DNA of 64,000 nt from Ditylenchus dipsaci. Its lineage: Eukaryota > Nematoda > Chromadorea > Rhabditida > Anguinidae. Where the stretch lies: the NCBI GenBank assembly GCA_004194705.1, contig SADC01001275.1:1798001-1862000 (forward strand). The letters run 5' to 3'. A program made the position numbers and the translations under genes. Below, piece after piece: positions 1 to 12,500 of the stretch. The notes under the pieces are model-generated. The model had not been told where the DNA came from. It made no database searches and saw nothing but the letters and a program-made list of their open reading frames with translations. The number at the start of each line of letters is the position of its first letter. Within the stretch, counting starts at the first letter, position 1.

Positions 1-2
1 AA

Positions 3-3000
3 TGCGTACCTGCTTATGAACACAACGGGTTCCGATGTGATTGCCACAAAGAGTTCAGTGGTCAACTATGTCAGTTCAGGTCCCGCACTTGTTCCAATGG
101 AGGTAATTGACATTTTTCTCTCCAAAAGCGGAATGACCTATAAGCGGAAAGTAAAATAGAATCCGTTCCACTCGGCTATTTCCTATCATAGGAAACCTCG
201 CATTCATATACTAAATACAACCACAGATCTTACTCATAAGCGCCCCTGAGCACGGAAATCTTTAGGGATAATATTTTTTTCTACCCGCAAATATTCCTTT
301 CTACCCGCAAATTTCTTCTTTTCTACCCGCAAATTCCTTTTTTCATTGTTTTTAACTATGATTAAAATCACAATTTTAGCTTCTACAAAATACAATATGG
401 TATGCTACTCGTAATGTGGGAATAAAAAAGGGTACTTTTATAGCCCCCCCCCCATAATTTTTGGCTGATTCACCACATTTTTCTTGCTGGAGCTGGGCAA
501 AAAGACTCTCTAAACTCATTCTTGATCAAGATTCTTGCTCGGAATTATGTCTAAGGGAATTCTGTGATTTTGGGCACTTTTCAAAAAATCCGAGTATGCG
601 GGGGCTATAAAAGTACCTCTTTTTTATTCCCACATTACGAGTAGCATACCATATTGTATTTTGTAGAAGCTAAAATTATGATTTCAAACATAAATAAGAC
701 ATAAAAATGAAAAGAAGAAATTTGTGGGTAGAAAGAAATATTTTGCGGGTAGAAAAAATATTCTGCGGTACAGTCGACGCTCTCTATAACGACACTCTTT
801 ATAACGACTCGCTCTTTATAAGGATCCGGAAAAAAGAACTATTTGGTCCTGAGCTAAGTCATTCAAGTCAAAACGACGCTCTCTATAACGACTCGGTTTA
901 GCCGGTCCCTTGAGAGTCGTTATAGAGAGCTTCGACTGTATTTCTTATTTGCGGGTAGAAAAAAATATTTGCGGGTAGAAAAGAGTATTTCGCGGGTATA
1001 AAAAAATACCACCCAATCTTTAGTAAAAGGCGAAAGATATTCTTGCTCTGATGCACAGGGACCAGTGATGTGTTCGCCTTCGTAATTTGTTGGGAGATCA
1101 GTAAATAAACTGTGCTCTTTGTTTGCATATTGCTCCATTTCTAGATGAATGTGCCGCCGGATACTGCATGGACGGCGACTGGGGCTCGAACCATTGTGTT
1201 TGTCCACTCAATCGATACGGAAAATTCTGTGAATTACATACTGCTCCTCCAACTAGCACTGCTTTTAAATTTAATGGGAAAACTTCTTTTCTGGCAATTC
1301 CTTGCCGAAGAAGTCAAACCAGCCATTTTCAGTAGGGTTTTTGCGGCTAAATTAATCCTATTTTCGGCCTTCAAATCAAAATTTCAGGTGGAATTGAATG
1401 TGAACCTAAAGCCTAGGCAAGTCAGTGTTACTGACCAGATTATTGCATACATGGGGCACAATTTGGGCAGGAGAAGAATAGTTTCATGGCTTTGGCAATT
1501 CAAGGCGCTAAGCTGGTTAAATTTACACTACTAAACAAGGTAACTTTTACTGGGCTTCATTTCCATGAAAATTTCAAACTCGAGAATTTTCCCGGAAGCA
1601 TTTCTCACACTCAACCAAATTTGGGTTTTTAGGCAAAAGACTAACAGAGAGTGTAACTAGTATCCAACCAAGCACTCAGCACACTGTAAAACTATTGCGC
1701 ACTAACCACAACTGCACATAGAAGTGGATGGCCAAAAGACCAGTGCAGTGGGCTTGTCTGATTCTGGGGAACATCTTTATATCGGTGGTTACCCTCCAGG
1801 TGAGCTGCTTCAATATTATTACGTTTTTCGACGTTCTTTATTATAGGAATACAACCAAATCGTCAAATCTCTCAATTCGGGCATTTTAGCGGATGTATAG
1901 ATTTGGTGAGTCAACCAACAGCCAAACTTTACTTGATTTGCAGCTAACTGTATTTTTATGTCTGTATTTTAGGTGGCCCTGAACAATGAAGTGGTTGAAG
2001 CAGAAATGGTACCAACCAAATTTTGTCTGGGGATTTAGAAAGCTGTGACGAGAGCATCCAAGGTATACAATATTATATCGACCGAAGAGGGTAATTAGAA
2101 AACTAACTCTTGACTTGCTTATGGCTCGTTCAGAAAGTCGGAGTTGAAGTTGGCGTTGGAGTAAAGGGTGTTCACGATGCTAAATACTCCAACTCCAATT
2201 CCGACTCCAACGTGTTCACGAAGTCGGATTTGGAGTATCTCTGATCGGTGTGCGCGTTTTTTTGCCAAAACTTTTTATTTTTTAAGCTTTTCGATTGTTC
2301 AGACTTATAGTTGCAAGGCTGCCGCCAGTGCTGGCAATCCGCTCCGGCTCCGAGCCGGAGCCAGATCCGGAGCGGCGAATTTGAATTCCCAGAGCCATTT
2401 TGGAGCCAGTTTTTCGTTAATTTAGTTGCCCGAAAAGTTTGAATATGAAATATACTGTCAAATAGAATTCTTATTGTGACGAAAAAGCTTCACTTATGGA
2501 ATGTCCATAAAATTAAACCGAGTAAATGTTTGTCTCACGACAGAAATCCTAATGTTACTTTTGCTAAGCCCTTCCATCCAACTACGACTGCATCAAGTAC
2601 TGGCACACTTTCTTGACTGCATCCACCTTGTCCATTGTCGAGTTTGCTAACCCTTAGCAAACTTTGCTACCTAAGGTTAGCTAACCCACGTTCTCACAAC
2701 GAGGCAGAAGTAGTCGTCAGTTGCTGATTTTTTTTGACTCAATCCATATTTGCCCTTTCAGCAGCTCACTCGTCTCGCGCATTTGGCCAAATAAATTCTC
2801 GTTATCCCTGCTACCTGCTGCATTTGTGGAACGCGTTTTCAGTCAAGTCACTCTACACTCTAGCGGGCACAAAGTATCTACATCAAGGCGCTACATTCGG
2901 GAGGAGGTGCCGCTGAGGTCTGATTGTTTCGTGAAGGTTTGTGTGTCCGTTATCGTGCAATGAATAAAGAGAGTACCCAATTTATTCGTTATCACTGTCT

Positions 3001-6000
3001 TCCTGTACTTATTGTCCTGTTGTCGTTTGTGGCTCATTTTGTGAGATATTTCGGACAAGGGTCGATTCGAGACAAATCTGATTCGAGACGGTCGATTCGA
3101 GACAGTTTTTCAAGAAATTTGCAATTTTTATCAAAAGACCTAGACCAGCATTCTAAGTACATGTTCATACAACACAGAACTTAGTTAGCGATGTGGCCAC
3201 CTCTTTTCACATGAAAATGCGTAAGATAAATTCTCAATTTTTCGTGATCTTTTATTTAGACAAATAAAAATTTACAACGAACAACAAGGAGAAATTACCA
3301 AAAAATATCAATGTTTGCTGGATTTTCTAGATATTCTTCCTCTGGTTTGTCAAACTTTTGCTGGAAAGGCTGATAAGCGGCTGGTTCACAATCGAAATGC
3401 GCATATTCGATAAATATTTCACCATCTGCAACAAAAGCGCCGTGAACTACAAAAGTTAGTAAATATAAATAGCGGTTATAATTCGGGAACTTAAAAAATT
3501 ACTCTTTCTCCACATTTTTCTGTACGTTTTCTGACCTCATTTCTTCAATAACACTGTAACTAATGGAACTGAATGTATTTTCTTAGCAAAACCCGAAATT
3601 CGATAAATCTGCGACGATCCTAGAGGCTTGTATTTGAATGTCTCGTCGCAAACAATATCTTCTGATCGACGCAACATTCTTATCTGGCGCGGAGAAAAAA
3701 AGAGTGGATGCCTGGAACAGATCCTCTGAGAGTGTAGGTAAGCAGATGATTTTCATCTTCGACCAAATCATTGAAGCTATTCAATAATGAAAACATTTTC
3801 GTTTGGCCCTTTTGAGTCCTTGTGATATGGCATAGCGATTTGCACAAGCTGCTTGACAAACCTCTTTGCGGTATTCTTAAAAAAAAGACAGAATTATTGG
3901 TTGCAGTATAGAATCCGCCCCCCACGCAGAGTGATCGGATAGAAAAGATAACTTCATATTCGTGTTTCTCCACCCCGATTTCATGAGAAAGCGGCGTGTT
4001 TTTTTGATTCTGAGAAAAAAAATTTTCGTACCACAGGGTGGTATCATGGTTTTTTAGTCAAAATTTGAAAAATTTAAATTGGCGCCTTTTGAATTTAAAA
4101 GGGATTAAGGGCTGTATTGGGAGGGAAGGAAATAAAAGGGGGCCACTTTTATGACAGGACAATAGAAAAGTAAATATATGTATTCTTCGACTGCCTCACC
4201 ATTTTTTTCAACTGGGCCGTGGCAAAAAGAGACTCTATATGCATTTTATGATCAAGTGTACTTCTCGGAATCATGTCTAAGGTAAGTGTGTGCGCGCATC
4301 TCTAACTTTCAAGCCCCCGGCATCCCTCTTCGGGGCGCAGGGGGCTTGGGGGCTTGGGTTGAGATGCGCACACGCACATACCTTAGACACAAATCACTCG
4401 AAAGTGACTCTGGATGCATTAAAAAGTATGCATACCAGAGTTTATTTATGCGGTAGGCCCCAGTATTCAAAACTATGTTCAACATCTTCTTGTTAGTGGG
4501 TCCTGTGTGATTAGTGGCCCCTTTTATTCCTTCCCCCTCCCTATACAGCCCTTATTCCCTTTGAAATTCAAAAGGCGCCAATTTAAATTTTTCAATTTTT
4601 GACTAAAAAACCATGATAACCCCCCCCCCCTGTGGTTCGAATTTTTTTTTCTCAGAATCAATTAAACACGCGGCTTTCTCACGAAATCGGGGTCGAGAAA
4701 CACGAATATGAAGTTATCTCCTCCATCCGATCACTCTGCGTGGGGGGGGGGGATTCTATACTCAAGCCGAATTATTTTGGAATTTCCCAAACTAAAAATA
4801 AACCTGCAGACTGATCAGCTAGGCTAATCTTAATCTTTGATTCAATTCGATCAATAGCAGAGGAAGCTGTTTGGTTAGATCCACTCGCCATTTCTGCTTG
4901 CATGCTCCTTCTCAAGGATGTACCTTTGACATAAAATGAACGCGTGATTACCTTGTCAATTAATTAATCATTACCTCACTGACTTTTCGACCTTCATAAA
5001 TATGAGGATAGTTTGGAACACTATCAATCCACTTGCTTGTGACTTCGTCTGCTTTCATGGTCGGAAGCTTTTTGACTTGAATACTAGCTCTTTTCTCTCA
5101 TTGAGCGACACTCGGAGCAGACATAATAAACAACTTGACTCCATCTTTTCTGATTGACCGAGATCCTGTGTAACTTGACTAAGTGTAGCATTTGATTCCG
5201 TCAGCTGGACAGTGAGTTATAGCCATTCTTTTGTTTCCGATTCGCTTTGAGTGCATAAATTCTAGGCTCGCCATCTTCTGAATTCACTTACTGAAAATCA
5301 TGTAGAATTCACAGAAAAACAGAAACAATATGTAAAAATATTTTTTTGGTACGAAAACAAACATCCGCTATGTTCGCATGACTTGTTATTATCAATTTGA
5401 ATTTTTTGAAAACTGTCTCGAATCGACCGTCTCGAATCGTACCAGTCTCGAATCGACCGTCTCGAATCGAATTTGTCTAGAATCGTACTTTTAGCAATAT
5501 TTCGTTGACACTTTCATGCATCGGAGCCAGAGTGGCTCTGCTCCCACTCTGGTTCCGTCTCCAAGCCGGAGCCAGAGCCGGATCCGAAAATTTCGCCTCC
5601 CGGAGCTGGGAGCCAGATCCGGAGCAGAAAGTTTGTGTCGACGGAGCCGGGAGCCAGATCCGGAGCGGGAAATTTTAAAATGCCAGCACTGGCTGCCGCC
5701 AATAATAGCTCATAGAGGGCGAAATGTACCGATTTCCGCCATAAAAGGTCTTCACTAATCAGAGATACTCCGACTCTAACTCCGACTTCATGAACTCGTT
5801 GGATTTGGAGTCGGAGTTGGAGAGAAGTGCGTTCACGATGCTAAATACTCCAACTCCAACGCCAACTCCAACTCTGACTTCCTGAACGAGCCATTAGGAA
5901 ATAGCTTTTCGCTCCCCTATTTAACCATGAACCCAAGTTCTGTGGTCTCTTTCGGACCTTCTTGTCTTGTTTGGATTGACCAGTCCCTCAATGGGTCCTA

Positions 6001-8447
6001 CATTTAACACGAGAATGTATCGATCTAACTTTTGATTTTGCATCAACCTATGCTTTTTCTTTTCATGAAAATATGATAAAAATGAGCCATTGACTAAGTA
6101 AATATTGCTTTAAAAATTCAAATAAAATTTTAAGAATCCGCCTAAAGCCTAACTAGAATTTGAGTGCGGATGCTTCCGCGGATTCTTTCTTTTTTATCTT
6201 TTCATCTTCAAATTCAAAATTACTGTGAAATTTAAAATTCCTCTCAGGACAGCATATATTCAAACAATAAATTTTTCGAGCGTTTTTCGAGGAATTTGAA
6301 ATTCTACATTACTTTTTGAATTTGAAGAGCACTTTTATAAGCAAATCAACTATGCTGAACATGAATCCGATGTTAAAATGTTTGCTTAGTTTAGCACACA
6401 AAAATTTACGTCAATTGTTCTTAATTATTTTATTTTCATCTTTTATCTCATTCTCCTACGCTATTGTTATTAAAAATCACAAAATCAAGGCCGTTTTTGA
6501 CAAAATTTAGTAACTTTCATTCATTCAATTCATTCACTCAACCTCAAAACCTGACTTGTTTGAGCATGTTTTTACTATATTTTCATGAAAATGAAAAGCA
6601 CACGTCGACGCAGAATTGAAAGTTAAGTCGATATGTACAAACATCACACCGGCCGTTCTCTTGTTAAAAAAACAATTTGCAGCAACCTCTTATTCGACAA
6701 CCACTACGACCACCACAACAACAACTCCTCCGACGACCACAATAGAGGTACCAACGGCCACTACTACGACTACAGATATCCCATCCACAACCACGTCAAC
6801 AGCCACCCCAGAAGTCGCAGCCACACCATCAGACGTCCCAAGCACAACCGAGATGCAACTACTACCACATCCATCACTACTACCATTCCTTCAACTATGC
6901 AACAGTTATGAAGGCCACTACCCTCCAACCCGCATTTGACATCTACCCACCGTAGAAGAGGAGGACATAGCCACCTCATGCCTTTTATTGGCCTGTGTGA
7001 CCTCAAAACCTGTGGAGACCATGGCGACTGTGATGCAATAAATTCTAGCCATGTGGTGTGTTCATGTAGAGATTACTACACTGGACCCACTTGTGAGGAG
7101 TGTAAGAATGTTTTGAATTAGCAATTGGGCTAGCGAAAGGGAGTTAATTTTAGTCAAACCTATTGGATATGCTGCAAGGTTCCAAGGAAACGCTTTTGTG
7201 GTCTTTTCCGGCGATGATTTCCCACATTTGACCAGCGAAAAGGAGGAGATTATAGAATTGAGGTTGAAGACAAGTGCCAAATATGGGGTTGGTTAATTTA
7301 TCAGGTTTTTTTACCAAGTTGTAGAAAAGGGATGAAATTTGTTAGCTACACAAGAATAATGATCATATGTAAATACTTAATCAAATCTAACTTGCTTTTT
7401 ACGTATCTGCGCATGCGATCGTGCAGTTCGGCCGAGCCTAGTCATTCGCCATCTTAGACGGCACCGAAAACAACTGGTGCACAGGGAAAAATATCCGAAT
7501 GGAGGGTGGAATCATCACGGGGGTTTTAGACGGTGCTTAGATGTTTTCCAGTTTTTTGGAACACTTTTTTTACTTTGCGACAATTTTAGCGTTCTGTTTT
7601 CTCGTGTTTTTTGCAGTTGGAGGCACACGGTTAAGTCCTTCTTAATGTGCGCTGGCCTACCGGAGCCTAAGCCTAAGTTAAAAAAAAAGTACATAGGTGC
7701 AGAAAAACACGAAAAAATAACACTAAAATGGGCGCGAATTAAATTACTCAAATGGATTATTTTACTTGTACTGTGATTAAAACCGCCTACAATCACTGAA
7801 AATAAATAGTTTTACCTTGTCTTCTGCTAATGTCTACCAAATTTCAGGTTATTTTCTGGCAAGGACAACACCTGAATCTACCCTATCAGGCGAAGACTAT
7901 GTCTCTATCGGGTTAAACGATGGATATTTGCTGTTCTCGTAAGGCCATTTTCATAATCTCAAAAGATCTTCACAGCCAAATTGATGCCTTCAGCTACGAA
8001 TTAGGAGGTGGTGCAGCCCAACTCATGAGCCAATTACCAGTTAATGATGGTCGAGAGCATGTGATTCGAGCCAGCAGGAAAGGCAGGAACGGTACATTAC
8101 TTGTAGATGGACACCTATTCACGGCACTTCAAGCGGTATTCTAGCCATGTTGAATGTGGAGGGCAACATTTATATTGGTAATTTACCTCATTTTAAGCCC
8201 AAAAATATAATAAAAAATAACTTTAGGTGGTCTACCTGACCTAGCATCCATGACAGCTGGTCTACATACCCACAATTTTGTGGGCTGTATTGCGGATATT
8301 GTGCTGAACGAGCAGAAAATGGATCTGATGACTAGTGCGATCGATGGAAGGAATGTGAGAGCGTGTGACTCCTGGCGCAAAACCAAAAAAAGGTTTTCCA
8401 AAACCAGGAGACGGGCTAAGGACAAGCGCAGGAAGAGGCGTTACTGA
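3..8447 (+). CDS. 3' part of a laminin-G/EGF basement-membrane proteoglycan (agrin/perlecan-like)
   Basis: Probable extracellular matrix protein, entered from the left edge. Exons by splice phase and homology: 3-102, 1145-1336, 1388-1539, 1633-1799, 1846-1915, 1973-2062, 6683-7101, 7154-7291, 7848-7938, 7994-8177, 8227-8447. Domain order: an EGF repeat (CVPAYEHNGFRCDC), a second EGF split by the first intron, laminin-G 1 (HTVKLLRTN, EVDGQ, LYIGGYP, FSGCIDL), a Thr-rich mucin-like linker (6690-6890), an EGF (LCDLKTCGDHGDC), laminin-G 2 (GYFLARTTPES, LNVEGNIYIGG, FVGCIADIVL) and a basic tail (KTKKRFSKTRRRAKDKRR) before TGA at 8445. EGF-LamG-EGF-LamG is the C-terminal plan of agrin, perlecan and pikachurin; I cannot choose between them. 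About six single-base frame breaks occur (near 1303, 1462, 1722, 2025, 6850-6910, 8113), several in G runs. Possible poly(A) signal AATAAA at 8538. Either a live gene with sequencing indels or a young pseudogene. Confidence 0.75.
265..1014. mobile_element. 8-bp-TSD inverted-repeat element, word TTTCTACCCGCAAAT
   Basis: Lies in the proteoglycan intron 103-1144. The target duplication AATCTTTA is at 257-264 and 1015-1022. Arms start GGGATAATATTTTTTTCTACCC and consist of repeated TTTCTACCCGCAAAT words, inverted on the right (700-770, 945-1000). The middle (about 365-690) is a further palindrome sharing the AATACAATATGGTATGCTAC arm sequence. No coding capacity seen. Confidence 0.8.
771..938. mobile_element. 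pogo/Tigger-type MITE
   Basis: Terminal repeat CAGTCGACGCTCTCTATAAC on the left and its complement ending TTCGACTG on the right, flanked by TA at 769-770 and 939-940. TA targets and a CAGT..CTC..TATAAC terminus fit Tc1/mariner-pogo MITEs. Inserted in the right arm of the 265-1014 element, so it is younger. Confidence 0.75.
3054..5496. mobile_element. 8-bp-TSD element, word GATTCGAGACGGTC
   Basis: Perfect duplication ATATTTCG at 3046-3053 and 5497-5504. Arms 3060-3110 and 5400-5480 carry GATTCGAGAC / GTCTCGAATC arrays. Sits inside 2326-5691 and itself holds further palindromes at 3870-4800. Confidence 0.85.
3870..4800. repeat. Three further nested palindromes, innermost a dispersed CTAAGGTAAGTG repeat
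   Basis: Arms 3880-3990 and 4670-4790 match in inverse (CACGAATATGAAGTTATC). Inside, 4025-4145 matches 4515-4640 (AAGGCGCCAATTTAAA). The core 4262-4410 is one copy of a repeat also at about 10.75-11.3, 33.2, 35.6, 49.25 and 49.9 kb: GTCTAAGGTAAGTG, GCGCATCTC, a C-rich/G-rich hinge, and the inverse. Confidence 0.7.
5896..6682. other. Remainder of the proteoglycan intron
   Basis: AT-rich. The one recognisable item is a dispersed repeat at about 6080-6200 with a second copy in the same orientation at about 16808-16930 (shared TTTGAGTGCGGATGCTT). No exon could be supported. Confidence 0.5.
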
Positions 8448-9510
8448 TCTGTAGATGTAGTTTCAGAGCTTCAAGATCAAATGCTCATTGCTGTAAATTG
8501 TTACTTGTAATTAAAAAGATGTGTGAATGTTGCGAAAAATAAATTAAACCTTTATTTGGTTATTTTTGATGAAAAATAAATAACAAAAATCTCGAGATAA
8601 ATCTCCATAAATTCTTATTAAAAAAAAGGTATTCACCTATCTAGTGCACCAGTACTATATTGGAAATCGAAAAATTGTAAATCTGTGCTGATCGATGAAC
8701 TGACTGGGAAAAGTACCACTTGCCGGCGTAAGATGATCCAATGTAAGATGATTCTTTCACGCTGACGTTATTTTTTATGTGGATTTTACAAGGGTATTGT
8801 GTATGAGGGTCGTATAGTCGAAATAACAAGGGAATGCAAAAAATGTGCATAGGCGGAACTTAGATTTTCGCGGCGGAAAGTTGTCATGTACCCCAGTGTT
8901 AGCGAAATTAAATATCGAAATTAAATTAGTGGAAAAATACACAAGTTTAAATTTGCTGTTAAAATCTAGTAATTTGATGTTGTAATTCAATATAACCTTT
9001 TTTAATTTTAGGAAAATTTTAAAAACCTATAGATTGTCTTATTTGACAATATTAGGGAAGCAAAACTCATGCCTCACATAGAACCCACCTAAAATAAAAA
9101 AAATTGCATAATCAAATTATTTATTTGAGATATCCACAAAATATTATTTATTTGAGCTATCCACAAAATATTCTTCTTCTTTTTGCTTGGTCTTAAAAAA
9201 TTGTTGGTGTAGAACAATCCGTATGACTTTATGTTGTAATGTTTTGTAAAGAGTTGGGATCAATGTGCCCTTCTTTTTTATTCCCATTCTCTTGATAACC
9301 AATCAGATAGCTGTGAAAAAGATTGCAGCATTTACATATACGTGTGGTTTACGAAAAATTTGTTTTCTTGCTCTAGCAGAAAGTCCAAATGTTGACTCGT
9401 CAACCAAGCTGTGCCATTGAATTGAGTATTCTTGAAGTTAAATGTGTTGCATCCAATGCACTTCTTGTGTAATATTTACTGATTTTTTATTTCTAAAGTT
9501 TTCAGCCACC
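8448..9510. other. 3' UTR and intergenic region
   Basis: AATAAA-type signals at 8538 and about 8575 probably end the proteoglycan transcript. The rest, up to the LRR start, is AT-rich with a short ATTATTTATTTGAGATATCCAC duplication near 9115-9170. No gene or RNA recognised. Confidence 0.45.
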
Positions 9511-12500
9511 ATGGTGCTGTTTGTAACCTGTCTCCTGGCTTACTGTTGGTTTATCCCTCTGTGCTGAGCTTAGATGAAGCTCCGTCAATTCTGCTAGCTG
9601 GAGACCAGCACCCATGAGTGGGTGCGAGTTACTGATCAACCAGACGGACTGCAAGTGTGCCAACAAAAAAGATAAAAGTTTCGTGGTTTTCTGCGACTTG
9701 ACTGGGGATCAAGATCTGCGAGCTGTGTTGAGTCCATCAGTCTCTCTTCTTTTGAAAGACTGGACAGGGTGACCATCAGACAGTGCAACAAGCAAGTGGA
9801 TTTGCTCAAACCCTTGCCTGCTCTAAATGTACGAGCTCCTTACAAACTTTAACTCCTCTGTAATCATCAGTGCAAGGACCTATTCTCCATGGCTATCAAA
9901 ACCGTTTTAGAGCTCGAAGTTATTGTATCTTTAGAGTTTTCGATAGATAATATATAACTTCAGGGCTAAAGCAGCTCAGATGGCATAACCCGAAATCGCG
10001 TTTTATCAACTTCTAAGGGTGTTTTAGACCGTAAAACAATAGAAAACATGTTTTAGGAGGTGCTCAAACATTTTTGACCAAAAATCGACTTTTTGCCTTG
10101 GGGGACGAAGGCAACTCAACCTAAAAGGATACCCTAATGGCTCTATCACAATTGTAAATGTAAGTGTAAATGTTTTTGGTATTGTGAACACCCTTACATT
10201 TACACTTACATTAACACTTACCCCTTCACAATACGAATGTACCGTAAATCCTCTAATAGAGCCCCCTCTCTAATAGAGCCCCCCCCTCGATTTTTGACTA
10301 GAGTTTCAGAGTTAGCACCATTTTTGATTGACAATCTCAAGATTTTTCAGGGATTGAAAAATAAAGCCCCGGGGGCTCTATTAGAGGATTTACGGTAAAT
10401 GTAAATGAAAATTAAATGCAAGTATTTTTAGAGAATACTAAAGCGCTTTAATAGTGACGAAGAGTTATACAATGCTAGTTGTAAAAAATCAAAAAAATTG
10501 ATATGTGAGTAAAAGAGCTGACGTTTGGAAATAAAAGTTAGAATAAATCGGAAATTTTCATTTACATTTACATTCGTATTGTGAAGGCGTAAGTGTAAAT
10601 GTAAATGTTTTGTATTGTGAAGACACCTTACATTTACACTTACAATTTTTACATTTACACTTACACTTACATTTACGTTAACACTTACACTTACAATTGT
10701 GGTAGAGCCATAAAAATAAGGAATTTGAAAATAGTTTTGTTAACTGGGGCCTACCGCATAAAGAAACTCTGGTATGCATATTTTTTCATGCACCTGGGGT
10801 CACTTACGAGTGATTCGTGTCTAAGGTACGTGGGTGTGCGGGCTAGGGGAAGATTGCCAAAAACGAAAATTGCCAAACGTATGTTTTGCCAAAACGAAGA
10901 TTGCCAAAACGAAAATTGCCAAAACGACATTTGTCTTGACTCTGAGGTGTCACTATATTGTAGGTGTCACTATATCGAGTTTGACTTGAGTCATTTTGAG
11001 ACGAAGGGATAAATGAAGGGTACGTTATGTGGAACTGAGTGGTATATGTTCGTATTCACTAAGCTTTCATTTGTCATGGCAATTTTCGTTTTGGCAATCG
11101 TCGTTTTGGCAATTTTCGTTTTTGGCAATTTTCGTTTTTGGCAATCTTCCCCTAGCCGGTGTGCGCATCTCAACCCTTCAGGGGCTTGAGCTTGGGGGCT
11201 TGGTTGGTTAGAGATGACTTACCTTAGTCTTACCTTAGACATAATTGCGAAAAATGATCTTGATCATAAATGCATATATAAACTCTTTTTGCCCAGCCCC
11301 AGTGACCAAAACGAGGTATAATAGAATACCCTTACGTAAATAAAAAATAATATATCCAGCTATTTTCCAGTACCCATTACCTTGTTCCCCAAAAGCAAAA
11401 AGTCGACTTTTTCTTCTTTCTTTTTCGATTTTTTTTGGTAAAAAATGTTCGAGCACCCCCTAAAACATGTTTTCTATCGTTTTTACGGTCTGAAACACCC
11501 TTGGAAGTTGATAAAACGTGATTTTGGGTCATGCCATCTGAGATACTCTGGCCACTACAGTCAACCCTAGAAGATTCATTACCCTTGACAACTGCTACTA
11601 GGGTGTCGGATTATCAAGGGGGCCGAATCTGCAGGATGCCAGATTATCGATGGTCGACTGTAACCAGCAATACCAAAAAATAGATATGCAACTAGGTAGA
11701 ATAGAACTGAAAGCCGTAAATCTAGTAGAGAATAAATCTACTTATAAAAAGACGACTACAGTCAAACCCCTAAAAACCACCGCCCTTTGAAATGGGCCCC
11801 TGGGGTCACCCAATATGGTCAGGTAAACGACTTGTAAGAAAACGACACTACCTTGAAACCGCCAAATCTTCATACCACCACCTTAAGGTCGGTCCTGAGT
11901 GGCAGTTTCAAGAAGTTGGACTGTATTAATTCATAACACTTTGTGACCGAATTTTTAGAATATCTAAAAAAACGCAAAAAGTCACTTATAAGATCAGGAA
12001 AAAATAGATAGCATTTACCTATTCAAAAGATACCTTAACTAATGCTATATTGACCTGATTTTAATAGGTTTGGATATAGGAAGACATTTGGTTATGACTT
12101 TTGGAAGACTTTCTCTAAATTATCGATTATTAATTAAAAGTTTCAAAGGTTAGGTCGTATTTTACCGAGGGAAAGGGATACGATGGTCGGCCTTCCTTTT
12201 AATTAACTTCTAATTTAGCTGCGAAGTCTTCAAGTGTCTGGTTGTGGGATCAAAATAGTGGATGCTAATGCTTTCATTGGAATGTCTGATGCATTAGAGG
12301 AGCTTAATCTGTCCAACAATTCCATAACTAACATGCCTGATTTGAAGAGTCTGCGCAAGTTGAAGTCCATCAACATCAACTTCAACCTGGTACTATACTT
12401 TCTAACCAACTTCATATAATCTGACAACTAAAAATGGATCCTGTTTAGCTGAAAGATATTCCTGAGATGGCATTGCAGGGACTAACTGAACTTCGTCAAC

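Larger units (their letters stand above)
2326..5691. mobile_element. 8-bp-TSD element, TIR CAGTGCTGGCA, word GGAGCCGGAGCC
   Basis: Perfect duplication GCTGCCGC at 2318-2325 and 5692-5699. The termini CAGTGCTGGCA / TGCCAGCACTG are hAT-like. Arms 2335-2400 and 5515-5680 are arrays of CGGAGCC/AGATCCGGAG words. The interior holds a second inserted element at 3054-5496. Confidence 0.85.
2127..5895. repeat. Outer inverted arms built from CTCCAACTCCAAC
   Basis: 2127-2250 and 5755-5895 carry GGCTCGTTCAG plus arrays of the ACTCCAACTCC word in inverted relation. The phrase GTTCACGATGCTAAATACTC occurs in the same orientation in both, so each flank is itself partly palindromic. No clean target duplication found. 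Encloses the 2326-5691 element. Confidence 0.55.
9970..11555. mobile_element. Long palindromic element in LRR intron 1
   Basis: Left arm 9970-10100 (AAACATGTTTTAGGAGGTGC) is the inverse of 11400-11555. The middle carries the dispersed CTAAGGTACGTG repeat. Two later elements (10140-10707 and 10841-11157) are inserted in it. A related copy at about 35370-35760 lacks both insertions. Exact ends and target duplication not determined. Confidence 0.65.

Noticed and set aside
2721..2963. ORFs in the left part of the 2326-5691 element
   Set aside because: No domain, start context or splice support; likely chance, though they could be decayed transposase sequence.
3..8447. Calling the proteoglycan gene a pseudogene outright
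   Set aside because: Frame breaks are single-base, mostly in runs, and of the same type as in RNF121 and MECR; splice sites and domains are otherwise intact.
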